Of a DNA stretch of 45,000 nt, positions 24,502-32,774 are shown in pieces. A program made the translations under genes and the position numbers. The notes beneath the pieces were generated by a model. The model saw only the letters and a list, made by a program, of their open reading frames with translations. It searched no databases and was not told the DNA's origin. Position 1 is the stretch's first letter. Each line of letters opens with the position of its first letter. This stretch comes from a bacterium. Its GTDB lineage: Bacteria > Zhuqueibacterota > QNDG01 > DTFT01. The stretch lies in the NCBI GenBank assembly GCA_030372965.1, contig JAUCQC010000289.1, positions 1 through 45,000 of the forward strand, given 5' to 3'.

Positions 24502-26019
24502 ATGATGTCCATTCGTAGAAACGCCGTGTTCCTGACCATGGCTGTCCTGGTCTCCCTGCAGTGCGGGAAGAAGCGCCCGGACGACGGCATTCTCGCGGTC
24601 ATCGGAGACCGGGTCATCACGCGCGATGAATTCATCCGCAGAGCCGAGTACACCGTCCGGCCCCCCTATTGCAGGGGAGACTCGCCTCAGGCGAGGAGCA
24701 TTGTCCTGAATTCGCTCGTCGCTGAGAAACTGTACGCGCTGGAGGCCGGGGAACGGAACGCGCTGGCCGCCAGTCCGGCTTTTCAGAGCCTGATCCTGGG
24801 CAGAAAAGAGCAGTCCATGAGACTGCACCTGCTGGAAGCGGTCACGAAGGGAAAAACGGCGCCGGACAATTCCGAACTTCGAAGCCGCGCCAGCGTCGCG
24901 GGCCGGGAATACCGGCTGAGCTTTTTTACCGTTCCCCGGGAACGGATCGGCGTCCTGAAGGATTGGGGCGCGGCCGCGGCGCGGTCGGCATCCTTCGATG
25001 AACTGCACAGGAGGACCGGAGGATTGGGGCCGCCCCCGCGCAAGGTCGTTTCCTGGAAATCGCCGGAGCCGCCGGCGGTCCACCAGGCCCTGTTCTCGGG
25101 TCCGCTCCTGAAAGACCAGGTGGTCGGTCCGGTCGACGTCGGCGAAGACGGGTATCTTATGATGCGGATTCTCGGATGGCTTGACCGGCCCGCCGTTTCC
25201 GATCAGGAAATCCGGGAACGCCGCGAGGCCGTCCGGCGGAGAATGGAGGAAGAGAAAAAGCAGGCCGTCTGGGATGCCTATGTGTTCGGGCTGATGAAAG
25301 GCAAAAGACTCGAGTTTCAGCGGGAGCCGTTCGAGAAAATGGCGGAGCTCATGAGAACGCTCCAGCTGCCGGACCGGAAACCGCAGGACGCGTTGTCCCT
25401 CGGGGGAATGACGAACGACGGCATGGCCGCGCGCCGGACCGCGGATTCGATTCTCTCGGAAATCCGTTCGAACCGGATGGAAGGCCGGCCCTTCTTCACG
25501 TTCGACGGAAGAACCTGGACCGTGTCCGATTTTCTCAAATTGACCGCCTCCCACCCCCTGGTCTTCAGGAAAAGAAGGATGGGGCCCGGCGAATTCCCCG
25601 GCCAGTTCAAGCTGGCTGTCGCGGATCTGCTGAGAGACGCGGTCCTCAATCGGGAAGCCTATGACCGGGGGTTGGACCGGCTTCCCGCGGTTCAGCGGGA
25701 GACGGCGATGTGGCGCGACGCGCTCCTGGCCGCTTATCATCGGCACCGCGTCCTGAGCGCCAGGGGAACGGCCGCCGATCGGGCCGCCGGCGGGGATCGG
25801 GACCCGGACCGTCTCCTGGGGGCCTACACCGACAGCCTGTTCAAGGCCTACAACGGCAGGATCGGAATCAACGTCGGCCTGCTCGAGAGCATTCGCCTGA
25901 CCCGCATCGACATGGTTGCGTTGAACCGCGATCTTCCCTATATTGAAACGGTTCCGGTTTTCCCCGCGGTCACGTCCAGACCGCGTCTGGATTACGGAAA
26001 AAGGCTTGATCGACCCTGA
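24502..26019 (+). CDS. SurA-N-like secreted protein, putative lipoprotein
   Basis: A 505-residue envelope protein. A hydrophobic leader (residues 1-21) ends in SLQC, which is not a perfect lipobox (Gln before the Cys), so lipidation at Cys22 is plausible but unsure. The segment DGILAVIGDRVITRDEFIRRAEY (in part) is the usual beginning of SurA/PpiC chaperone N-domains. A long helical, basic/acidic body follows, with FTFDGRTWTVSDFLKL repeating that motif style in the middle. No parvulin (PPIase) active-site block is visible, so it is probably a periplasmic chaperone rather than an isomerase. Tandem ATGs at 24502 and 24505 follow GAGGTG; either could be used. It lies 105 bases behind GH95 and may be part of that transcript. 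Confidence 0.65.
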   Translation: MMSIRRNAVFLTMAVLVSLQCGKKRPDDGILAVIGDRVITRDEFIRRAEYTVRPPYCRGDSPQARSIVLNSLVAEKLYALEAGERNALAASPAFQSLILGRKEQSMRLHLLEAVTKGKTAPDNSELRSRASVAGREYRLSFFTVPRERIGVLKDWGAAAARSASFDELHRRTGGLGPPPRKVVSWKSPEPPAVHQALFSGPLLKDQVVGPVDVGEDGYLMMRILGWLDRPAVSDQEIRERREAVRRRMEEEKKQAVWDAYVFGLMKGKRLEFQREPFEKMAELMRTLQLPDRKPQDALSLGGMTNDGMAARRTADSILSEIRSNRMEGRPFFTFDGRTWTVSDFLKLTASHPLVFRKRRMGPGEFPGQFKLAVADLLRDAVLNREAYDRGLDRLPAVQRETAMWRDALLAAYHRHRVLSARGTAADRAAGGDRDPDRLLGAYTDSLFKAYNGRIGINVGLLESIRLTRIDMVALNRDLPYIETVPVFPAVTSRPRLDYGKRLDRP

Positions 26020-26091
26020 TCCGAGGCGGCCCTCCCGTGGACGCCCGTCGGACATAAAAGGATTTTCCCAAATCAACAGAAAGAGAGTCAC

Positions 26092-27060
26092 ATGAAAACC
26101 ATTCTCGTGGCGGGGGCGGGAGGATTCATCGGCGGTCATCTGGTCAACGCCCTCAAAAAGAACAACCACGTGCGCGCCGTGGACATCAAGCCGCTCAACC
26201 GTTGGTATCAGCGTTCACCCGAAGCGGAGAACCGCGTCCTGGATCTGCGGATCCGCGAGAATTGCGTCACCGCGGTGAACGGCTGCGACGAGGTCTACAA
26301 CCTGGCGGCGGACATGGGCGGAATGGGGTTCATCGAGACGCACAAGGCGGCCTGCATGCTCAGCGTCCTGATCAACACCCATCTGCTCATGGCGGCCCGG
26401 GAGATCGGCGTGGAGCGCTATTTCTTCGCCTCCTCGGCCTGCGTGTACAACGCCGAAAAGCAGCGGGATCCGGACAATCCCGGACTCCGGGAATCCGACG
26501 CCTATCCCGCCATGGCCGAGGACGGCTACGGATGGGAGAAACTCTTCAGCGAACGGATGTGCCGTCATTTCAGGGAGGATTTCGGCATGGTCACCCGGAT
26601 GGCCCGGTTCCACAACGTCTACGGACCCTTCGGCACGTGGACCGGCGGGCGCGAGAAGGCGCCGGCCGCGATCTGCCGGAAGGTCATCGAGGCCAAACTG
26701 GGCGGCACCCGTGAAATCACGATCTGGGGCGACGGGCTCCAGACGCGGAGTTTCATGTACATCGACGACGGGGTGAAGGGCATTGTGGACATCATGAACA
26801 GCGCGATCGAGGAACCGATCAACCTGGGTTCCAGCGAGATGGTCTCCATCAACGGGCTGGTGGACCTCGTGGAGGCGATCGCCGGGATCAAGCTCGAGCG
26901 GAAATACGACCTCAACGCCCCCAAGGGCGTGCGCGGAAGGAACAGCGACAACACGCTCATCCGGCGGTACTTGAACTGGGAACCTTCCATCTCCCTGAAG
27001 CAGGGGCTGGAGAAGACGTACGCGTGGATTTTCCGGCAGATGACTGAAGGGCGGAAATGA
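26092..27060 (+). CDS. GDP-mannose 3,5-epimerase-like NAD-dependent epimerase
   Basis: A 322-residue extended SDR enzyme. The NAD motif is GAGGFIGG (residues 8-15). The match to plant GME is strong: LAADMGGMGFIETHKA (71-86), ASSACVY with Cys117, YGWEK with Tyr146/Lys150, HNVYGPFGTW, GGREKAPAAICRK with Lys189, WGDGLQTRSF and PKGVRGRNSD. These include the Cys and Lys that carry out the double epimerisation. The expected reaction is GDP-D-mannose to GDP-L-galactose (and GDP-L-gulose). Its stop overlaps the next start by four bases (ATGA), so the two proteins are made together. The family is best known from plant ascorbate synthesis; in bacteria it usually supplies surface polysaccharides. Confidence 0.88.
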   Translation: MKTILVAGAGGFIGGHLVNALKKNNHVRAVDIKPLNRWYQRSPEAENRVLDLRIRENCVTAVNGCDEVYNLAADMGGMGFIETHKAACMLSVLINTHLLMAAREIGVERYFFASSACVYNAEKQRDPDNPGLRESDAYPAMAEDGYGWEKLFSERMCRHFREDFGMVTRMARFHNVYGPFGTWTGGREKAPAAICRKVIEAKLGGTREITIWGDGLQTRSFMYIDDGVKGIVDIMNSAIEEPINLGSSEMVSINGLVDLVEAIAGIKLERKYDLNAPKGVRGRNSDNTLIRRYLNWEPSISLKQGLEKTYAWIFRQMTEGRK

Positions 27061-28202
27061 ACCGGGACGAATCGGGTGAAAAGACGGTCCTGGTCAGCGG
27101 ATGTTTCGATCTGCTGCACGCGGGGCACGTCGCCTTTTTCAAGGAGGCGTCAAAGTACGGCCGCCTGACCGTTTCCCTGGGCACGGACGAAAACATCCGT
27201 CTTCTGAAGGGCCGGCCGCCGGTTTTCACGCAGGACGAACGCCTGTTTCTCGTCCGGTCGATCCGTCACGTCCATGACGCGATCCTGGGATCCGGCAGGG
27301 GTCTGCTCGACTTCGAGCCGGACCTGAAGCGGCTGAAACCGGACCGTTTCGTGGTGAATTCGGACGGGCACACGCCGGAGAAGGAACGCCTGTGCCGCGA
27401 GAACGGCGTGGAGTACATCGTCCTTGACCGCGTGCCCGAGAAGGGCCTGCCGGCCCGTTCGAGTTCCGGCGTCAAGCTGGAGCTCCGCCTGCCGTACCGC
27501 ATCTGCCTGGCCGGCGGTTGGATGGACCAGCCCTGGGTATCCAAACTGCACCCCGGGCCGGTCATCGTCGTTCAGATCCTTCCGACCGTCGTTTTTAACG
27601 AGCGCTCGGGCATGGGCACCAGCTCGCGCAAGGTGGCGCTCGATCTCTGGGGCGACCGCTTCCCGGACGGCGACCCGGAACGCAACGCCAGACTGCTCTT
27701 CGGCGCCGAGAATCCTCCCGGTTCCGGGTACGTGTCCGGATCCCAGGACCATCTCGGGCTTCTGCTGCCGGGCATCAATCGTCTTCACTACGCGGGCGGG
27801 TACTGGCCGGCCCGCATCGACTCGATCACGGACCCGGACGCGGCCCGATGGCTGGAAAGCGTTCTGCGCCTGATTCCCGTCGGACCGCGCCCCCCGCAAT
27901 ATGACCCCCTCCAGGATCGGAACGTGACCGTGGAAGGCGTGCGGATGCTGGCGGAATCCGCTGAATGCTGCTGGTCCGGCATACGCGAGCGGAACGTCGC
28001 ACGGCTGGGCCGATCATTGACCATGAACCTGGAGGCATGGAAACGGCTCCTGCCCCGCGCGGTCCCGAAGGAGCAGGAGGAAAAACTGAGGGCGTACGCA
28101 CGTTATCCGGGCGCGATTTTCTCCGGAAGCGGGGGAGGATACATCATCCTGGTCTCCGAGGAGGACGTTCCGGACGGCCTGGCCGTTCGCATTCGAGTCT
28201 GA
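27057..28202 (+). CDS. Cytidylyltransferase-like / GHMP kinase-like fusion protein
   Basis: A 381-residue two-domain protein. Residues about 9-135 are a HxGH nucleotidyltransferase domain (VSGCFDLLHAGHVAFFKEA, with HAGH at 21-24, then RLFLVRSIRHVHDAI) of the RfaE2/TagD type. Residues about 140-381 show GHMP kinase motifs: LPYRICLAGGWMDQP (motif 1, about 144-158), GMGTSS (motif 2, 185-190) and SGSGGGYIILV (motif 3). The kinase part is about 240 residues, short for the superfamily (about 300-350), so it may be reduced. The arrangement recalls bifunctional kinase/pyrophosphorylases such as FKP, but with a different nucleotidyltransferase fold. It probably activates a sugar for the surface polymer supplied by the upstream epimerase; the exact sugar is unknown. 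Confidence 0.75.
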   Translation: MNRDESGEKTVLVSGCFDLLHAGHVAFFKEASKYGRLTVSLGTDENIRLLKGRPPVFTQDERLFLVRSIRHVHDAILGSGRGLLDFEPDLKRLKPDRFVVNSDGHTPEKERLCRENGVEYIVLDRVPEKGLPARSSSGVKLELRLPYRICLAGGWMDQPWVSKLHPGPVIVVQILPTVVFNERSGMGTSSRKVALDLWGDRFPDGDPERNARLLFGAENPPGSGYVSGSQDHLGLLLPGINRLHYAGGYWPARIDSITDPDAARWLESVLRLIPVGPRPPQYDPLQDRNVTVEGVRMLAESAECCWSGIRERNVARLGRSLTMNLEAWKRLLPRAVPKEQEEKLRAYARYPGAIFSGSGGGYIILVSEEDVPDGLAVRIRV

Positions 28203-28394
28203 TGTGTTGGCCGGTCGAATCCGGTTCGATCAACGATACCCGTTATAAGCCCATTGCGGCCACAGGCGATCCGTGAGGATAAGCGCATTGTCGATGGAAA
28301 ATAATGTCCGAGGAGGTACCAAAAAATTGTTAATTTGTTGATATTAAAAAGATTAACAGATAAGATCCAATTGGTCCGCAGAATATAAAACCTC

Positions 28395-28423
28395 TTGCAT
28401 CCCCAGCATTTTTTCCTTAAATT
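28395..28423 (+). promoter_or_regulatory. Predicted promoter of the ffh-rpsP-trmD operon
   Basis: -35 TTGCAT (28395-28400), 17-base spacer, -10 TAAATT (28418-28423), in an A/T-rich 240-base gap. The -10 box lies about 22 bases before the ffh ATG, so the leader would be only about 15 bases, which agrees with the absence of a Shine-Dalgarno there. Confidence 0.6.
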
Positions 28424-28444
28424 TCATGGCTTTATTGGCATATT

Positions 28445-29758
28445 ATGTTCGAAGATATTGTCCGTAAATTCGACGGTGTCCTGAAAAAAATCAGGGCCAC
28501 CGGCAAGCTCTCGGAGCAGAACATCGAGGAATCGTGCCGTGAGATCAGGCGCGTTCTGCTCGAGGCGGATGTTCATTACAAGGTCGCGTCCGAGTTCATC
28601 GCGTCCGTCAAGGCCAAAGCGGTCGGCCGGGATGTGACAGCCGGCATCCAACCCGGCCAGATGCTCGTCAAGATCGTGCATGACGAGCTTGTCGCGTTGC
28701 TCGGGACCGCGCATGTTCCGGTGCATCTCGACGGCCCGCTGCCGGCCGTGGTCCTGGTGGTCGGCCTTCAGGGATCCGGCAAGACTACCTTCTGCGCGAA
28801 GCTTGGCCGTCACCTGGCGAAGCGCAACCGGAGGGCCCTGCTCGCGGCGGCGGACATCCACAGGCCGGCGGCCGCGGAACAGCTCAAGCGGCTGGGGGAG
28901 GACGCGGGTCTGCCCGTGTACGCGCCCGGCGGTCTTTCCGCGGACCGTGTCGCCGCCGGCGCCGTGGCTGAGGCGCGGAAGCGGAGCCTCGACACGGTCA
29001 TCGTCGACACCGCGGGCCGTCTGCACGTCGACGCGGACATGATGGAAGAAATCGCGGCCGTCAAAGCCGCGGTGAAACCCGCGGAAATCCTGTTCGTCGC
29101 GGACGGGATGACGGGACAGGACGCCGTGAAATCCGCGCAAGCCTTCGCGGTGAATCCCGGATTCGACGGCATCGTCCTCACCAAGATGGACGGAGACGGC
29201 CGCGGCGGCGCAGCGCTGTCGATCCGCGCGGTCACCGGAAAGCCCGTGAAATTTCTGTCCACGGGGGAGAAAACCGACGCCCTCGAGGCATTCCATCCGG
29301 ACCGGCTCGCCTCGCGCATCCTGGGGATGGGCGACATCGTCTCTCTGGTGGAGCGGGCGCAGGAAAGCGTCGACCGGGAGCAGGCGGAGAAACTCGCGAA
29401 ACGGCTCACCGGCAGCGGGTTCACGCTCGAGGATTTTATCGACCAGCTCCGGCAGGTGCGGAAGATGGGGCCCCTGTCCCAGCTGATGGACATGGTGCCC
29501 GGCCTGCGGGGCCGGGTGCCGGTGAACGCCGCGCCGGACGAGAAATCCCTCGTCCGGGTCGAGGCGATCATCCTGTCCATGACCGTTGAAGAACGCCGGA
29601 AGCCCCACGTGATCGACGGCAGCCGGCGCAGGCGCATCGCCTCCGGCAGCGGCACCCGCGTGCAGGACGTGAACCAGCTCCTGCGGGATTTCCAGGCGAT
29701 GCAGACGATGATGAAGAGAATGGGAAAGCTCAGGGGAAAGCGGCTCGCCGGAATCTGA
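28445..29758 (+). CDS. ffh: Signal recognition particle protein Ffh
   Basis: A 437-residue SRP54 GTPase. The N-domain (about 1-90) is followed by the G-domain with P-loop GLQGSGKTT (about 105-113), DIHRPAAAEQL, DTAGR and TKMDGDGRGG, and by the Met-rich M domain (about 300-437) ending RRRRIASGSGTRVQDVNQLL, the SRP-RNA-binding helix-turn-helix. It binds 4.5S RNA and signal sequences and delivers ribosomes to FtsY at the membrane. It heads the ffh-rpsP-khpA-rimM-trmD-rplS group. It has no clear ribosome-binding site, in contrast to its neighbours. A double-hairpin repeat follows its stop within a few bases. Confidence 0.97.
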   Translation: MFEDIVRKFDGVLKKIRATGKLSEQNIEESCREIRRVLLEADVHYKVASEFIASVKAKAVGRDVTAGIQPGQMLVKIVHDELVALLGTAHVPVHLDGPLPAVVLVVGLQGSGKTTFCAKLGRHLAKRNRRALLAAADIHRPAAAEQLKRLGEDAGLPVYAPGGLSADRVAAGAVAEARKRSLDTVIVDTAGRLHVDADMMEEIAAVKAAVKPAEILFVADGMTGQDAVKSAQAFAVNPGFDGIVLTKMDGDGRGGAALSIRAVTGKPVKFLSTGEKTDALEAFHPDRLASRILGMGDIVSLVERAQESVDREQAEKLAKRLTGSGFTLEDFIDQLRQVRKMGPLSQLMDMVPGLRGRVPVNAAPDEKSLVRVEAIILSMTVEERRKPHVIDGSRRRRIASGSGTRVQDVNQLLRDFQAMQTMMKRMGKLRGKRLAGI

Positions 29759-29759
29759 T

Positions 29760-29865
29760 CGCTCGCGCATTCCCCGCCGCTTGCGGCGGGGTAAGCGAGC
29801 GTATATAATGTGTTTTCTTCACTACAGATAGAAGTTTCCCCGCGGCTTGCCGCGGGGAGCTTCAA
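29760..29865 (+). repeat. Double-hairpin repeat, copy 1 (IS200/IS605-like non-autonomous element)
   Basis: Hairpin 1 (29760-29801) has arms CGCTCGC / GCGAGCG and CCCCGCCGC / GCGGCGGGG with a fixed internal bulge (GCATT opposite TAA). A 30-base spacer ends in CTACAGATAGAAG. Hairpin 2 (29831-29863) has GAAG / CTTC outside CCCCGCGGC / GCCGCGGGG and ends in TCAA (29862-29865). The spacer end, hairpin 2 and TCAA recur at 30521-30567. Bulged subterminal hairpins and a terminal TCAA are features of IS200/IS605 ends. No transposase lies inside. Confidence 0.7.
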
Positions 29866-29955
29866 TGCCCGGAAGGTTCCCGTTCGGCTGAGCGATCCGT
29901 GACGTTTGAAACCCGGCACTGAAATAGGCAGTCTCACACCAACAGGAGGTACTGT

Positions 29956-30411
29956 TTGTCAGTCAAAATCCGTTTGACACGGTTCGGCCGCAAGAAGCGT
30001 CCGTTTTACCGGATCGTGGTGACCGATACGCGCTCCCCGCGCGATGGGCGTTACCTCGAGTGTCTCGGCACATATGAGGCGCTGACGAATCCCTCGGCCG
30101 TGAAGGTGGAGGAATCGCGCGTGAATTACTGGCTCGACAAGGGCGCGATTCCCTCGGACACCGTCCGGAGCCTTCTGAGGCACAAGGGCATCCTGGTGCG
30201 CCGCAACCTGAAGAAGCGCGGATTCGATGAGACCCGGATCGACGAGGAAGTGAAGAAGTGGGAGGCCGCGCAGGCCGACCGCTCCAGGCGCGCGGGAGAG
30301 AAAACCCGCGTTTCCAAGAAAGCCAGGGAGAAGGCGGCTAAAGCGGCCGAAGCGAAACCCGAAGCGGCCGCGCCGCCCGCCGAATCCCAGGCCTCAGCCC
30401 CGGCCGCCTGA
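29956..30411 (+). CDS. rpsP: 30S ribosomal protein S16 with long C-terminal tail
   Basis: A 151-residue protein. Residues 1-80 are S16 (VKIRLTRFGRKKRPFYRIVV, then SPRDGRYLECLGTYE, then VNYWLDKGAIPSDTVRSLLRHKGI). Residues about 85-151 are an added Lys/Glu/Ala tail (for example KKAREKAAKAAEAKPEAAAP), well beyond the usual 80-90 residue length; such tails occur in several FCB lineages. The start is TTG at 29956 with a perfect AGGAGG (29944-29949). S16 binds 16S rRNA early in 30S assembly. It is separated from ffh and khpA by 197 and 284 bases, unusually wide for this operon, because of the two repeat elements. Confidence 0.97.
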   Translation: MSVKIRLTRFGRKKRPFYRIVVTDTRSPRDGRYLECLGTYEALTNPSAVKVEESRVNYWLDKGAIPSDTVRSLLRHKGILVRRNLKKRGFDETRIDEEVKKWEAAQADRSRRAGEKTRVSKKAREKAAKAAEAKPEAAAPPAESQASAPAA

Positions 30412-30567
30412 ATCTGACAGCGAGCGCATTCCCCGCGGTTTGTCTTCAACAAGAAGACATATAATAGCTTGATCCCGCATAGCGGGCCGCGGGGTAAGCG
30501 AGCGAATGTCAGATGTCTCTTCTCTACAGATAGAAGATTCCCCGCCGCTTAGGGCGGGGAGCTTCAA
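30412..30567 (+). repeat. Double-hairpin repeat, copy 2, with a structured insert in hairpin 1
   Basis: It begins right after the rpsP stop. Outer arms ATCTGACA (30412-30419) and TGTCAGAT (30507-30514) are perfect inverted repeats. The inner CCCCGCGG / CCGCGGGG stem (30431-30438 / 30487-30494) keeps the same GCATT / TAA bulge as copy 1. Its loop carries a 48-base insert with two mini-hairpins (GTCTTC...GAAGAC and CCCGC-ATA-GCGGG). The second half (CTACAGATAGAAG, hairpin CCCCGCC / GGCGGGG, AGCTTCAA) matches copy 1 closely and ends in TCAA at 30564-30567. Confidence 0.7.
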
Positions 30568-30695
30568 CGATCCCCGGCCGGCCGCCGGTCCCTGTCCGTC
30601 CGTTTCACGCTGAACCGACGTCATCGGAATGAAGTCCTTCTTCCGGAAACGATATCGGAGTCGAGTGGAACCTGACACGTGGAGGGTATGCGGCC

Positions 30696-30926
30696 ATGAA
30701 GGAGTTCGTCGAGTTCATCGCCAGGCATCTGGTCGACCATCCGGAGTCGGTCGTCGTCACGGAGGTCGACGGGGAGAAAACCACGGTGTTTGAACTTCGC
30801 GTCGGAGACGGGGACCTCGGAAAGGTGATCGGACGGAAAGGTCAGACTGCGAAATCAATCAGGACCCTCCTGACGGCGGCCTCGGCCAAGCGCGGCAAAA
30901 GGGCGCTTCTGGAAATTCTGGAATAG
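30696..30926 (+). CDS. khpA: KH-domain RNA-binding protein KhpA
   Basis: A 76-residue single KH domain protein, present between rpsP and rimM in many bacteria. The GxxG RNA-binding loop is IGRKGQ (about residues 49-54, in [18 protein letters not shown]). It is a small cytosolic RNA chaperone, in other bacteria partnered with KhpB (Jag) and linked to cell-size control. The ATG lies 9 bases after GGAGGG. RimM follows after 47 bases. Confidence 0.95.
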   Translation: MKEFVEFIARHLVDHPESVVVTEVDGEKTTVFELRVGDGDLGKVIGRKGQTAKSIRTLLTAASAKRGKRALLEILE

Positions 30927-30973
30927 CCGGGCCGCAGGGCCGGGATCCGGCCGGGCGGAAGGACGCCCCGACC

Positions 30974-31471
30974 GTGTCGGTCGGACGCGTTCACGGCGCC
31001 CACGGACTCCGCGGCGAACTCAAGGTCTTCCCGCTGACCGACGATCCGGAACGATTCAAGCGGCTGCGCGCGGTGTGGCTGGCCGAGGGGGACGAGGAAC
31101 CGGGGGAACGGCGCGCGGTCGAGGCCGTGCGGCTCTCCGGCGCCTTCATCCTGATCAAGCTGAGAGGCATCGACGACCGCACCGCCGCCGAATCGGCGGC
31201 CGGGCGCTGGGTCCGGATCGCGCGGTCCCAGAGCCGGGCGCTTCCGGCCGGATCGTACTACATGTTCGAATTGATCGGCTTGAAGGCCGTGACCGCGGCC
31301 GGAGAAACGGTCGGGACGGTGCGCGAGGTTCTGAAGGCCCCGGCGCAGGACATTCTGGTGATCGACCGGGAAGGGGAGGACATCCTGGTGCCGATGGTGA
31401 AGGAATGGATACGAGCGGTCGATCCCCGGGCGGGAATCGTGACGATCGCCACCATCGAAGGACTGGTCTGA
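30974..31471 (+). CDS. rimM: Ribosome maturation factor RimM
   Basis: A 165-residue protein. The N-terminal RimM domain ([21 protein letters not shown], residues 2-22) is followed by the PRC-barrel (about 95-165: [20 protein letters not shown], then [20 protein letters not shown]). It binds S19 and helps mature the 3' domain of 16S rRNA in the 30S subunit. GTG start at 30974 with an AAGGA about 10 bases upstream. It ends 4 bases before trmD, so the two are coupled. Confidence 0.96.
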   Translation: MSVGRVHGAHGLRGELKVFPLTDDPERFKRLRAVWLAEGDEEPGERRAVEAVRLSGAFILIKLRGIDDRTAAESAAGRWVRIARSQSRALPAGSYYMFELIGLKAVTAAGETVGTVREVLKAPAQDILVIDREGEDILVPMVKEWIRAVDPRAGIVTIATIEGLV

Positions 31472-31475
31472 CCGA

Positions 31476-32216
31476 ATGCGCATCGATGTCATCACCCCGT
31501 TCCCCGGCATGTTCGAGGCGATTTTCGCGGAGAGCATGCTCCGTCAGGCCAGCCTGAAGGAACGGGTCCGTTACCATGTCTGGGACCTGCGGGATTTCGC
31601 GGAAGACCGGCACCGCACGGTCGACGATTACCCGTACGGGGGCGGGGCGGGCATGATTCTGAAGCCCGAGCCGATTTTCCGCTGCATCGAGGCCATCCGG
31701 GGGGACAGCCCGGGGGCGGTTCCGCGGGTTCTGCTGATGTCGCCCCAGGGCGAGACGTTCAGCCAGACGAAAGCCGCGTCGCTGGCGGCCGAACCGCAGC
31801 TGGTCTTTCTGTGCGGCCATTACCGCGGCGTCGACGAACGGGTGATCGAGTCGCTCGTCGACGAGGAGATTTCGATCGGCGATTACATCCTCTCGGGCGG
31901 GGAACTGGCCGCGGCCGTGATCATCGACGCGGTGGTCCGGCTGCAGCCGGGCGTGCTGGGCAACAGCGATTCGGCGGACGGCGATTCGTTCGTCAGCGGC
32001 AGGCTGGACCATCCCCATTACACGCGGCCCGAGGAGTTCCGGGGGTTGAAGGTCCCGGATGTCCTGCTCTCCGGGCACCACGCCCGGATCGACGCGTGGC
32101 GGGAGGAGCAGGCGCTCCGGCGGACGGCCGAGAGGAGGCCGGATCTGCTGAAGCGAGGCCCGGACGGCCTCGCCGAAACATCCGGTTCAAGCGACGCGGA
32201 CGGAAATCAGGTTTGA
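31476..32216 (+). CDS. trmD: tRNA (guanine-37-N1)-methyltransferase TrmD
   Basis: A 246-residue SPOUT methyltransferase that methylates G37 of tRNAs reading CNN codons, using S-adenosylmethionine, to prevent +1 frameshifting. The start [17 protein letters not shown], the [17 protein letters not shown] motif, [12 protein letters not shown] and the knot loop [14 protein letters not shown] (about 131-144) are all present, with the catalytic Asp of the C-terminal YTRPEEFRG region nearby. Length matches E. coli TrmD (255). It works as a dimer in the cytosol. Confidence 0.98.
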   Translation: MRIDVITPFPGMFEAIFAESMLRQASLKERVRYHVWDLRDFAEDRHRTVDDYPYGGGAGMILKPEPIFRCIEAIRGDSPGAVPRVLLMSPQGETFSQTKAASLAAEPQLVFLCGHYRGVDERVIESLVDEEISIGDYILSGGELAAAVIIDAVVRLQPGVLGNSDSADGDSFVSGRLDHPHYTRPEEFRGLKVPDVLLSGHHARIDAWREEQALRRTAERRPDLLKRGPDGLAETSGSSDADGNQV

Positions 32217-32263
32217 CATAAACAAAACGATCAATCGATCGCACTCCAAGGAGGATTGTTAAA

Positions 32264-32611
32264 ATGGACATGCTGGAACTGGTGGGCGCGGAGCAGGTCA
32301 AGGCGGACGTCCCCGAATTCAACCCGGGCGACGACGTCGCCGTCCACTTCAAGGTCGTCGAGGGAGACAAGCAGCGCATCCAGGTTTTTCGCGGCCTGTG
32401 CATTCAGAAGCGCGGCGGCGGCATCAACAAGACTTTCACGGTACGGAAAATATCGGGCGGCGTGGGCGTGGAGCGCATTTTTCCGCTGTACTCGCCGCTG
32501 ATCCAGAAAATCGAACGCACGCGCAAGGGCCGCATCCGCCGGGCCAAGCTGTTCTACCTGCGCCAGCTCAAAGGCAAGGCGGCCAAGATCGAGGAGCAGA
32601 TCGAGTCCTGA
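32264..32611 (+). CDS. rplS: 50S ribosomal protein L19
   Basis: A 115-residue L19 with the whole family pattern: [58 protein letters not shown] and [20 protein letters not shown]. It lies at the 30S-50S interface. A strong AAGGAGG site (32249-32255) precedes the ATG. It is the last translation gene of the operon; uvrC starts about 160 bases later without an obvious terminator between. Confidence 0.98.
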   Translation: MDMLELVGAEQVKADVPEFNPGDDVAVHFKVVEGDKQRIQVFRGLCIQKRGGGINKTFTVRKISGGVGVERIFPLYSPLIQKIERTRKGRIRRAKLFYLRQLKGKAAKIEEQIES

Positions 32612-32774
32612 CCGTCTCCCCCCGATTCCGCTTCACTGAGGCTTTGACGCACGGTTTCCGCGTGTCCGAGCCTTTTTCATTTCCGCCCGCGTCTTCCCGC
32701 CGGGCGGCCGGATGTCCGGGGTTTGACCGACCGGTTCCGGAACCGGGATGAGCGCCAGTGAAGGAATGACCGAC

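Noticed and set aside
29760-30567. Reading the repeated hairpins as a CRISPR array or as simple terminators
   Set aside because: There are only two copies 600 bases apart with a gene between and no regular spacers, so not CRISPR. The stems are not followed by T-runs, so they are not ordinary intrinsic terminators.
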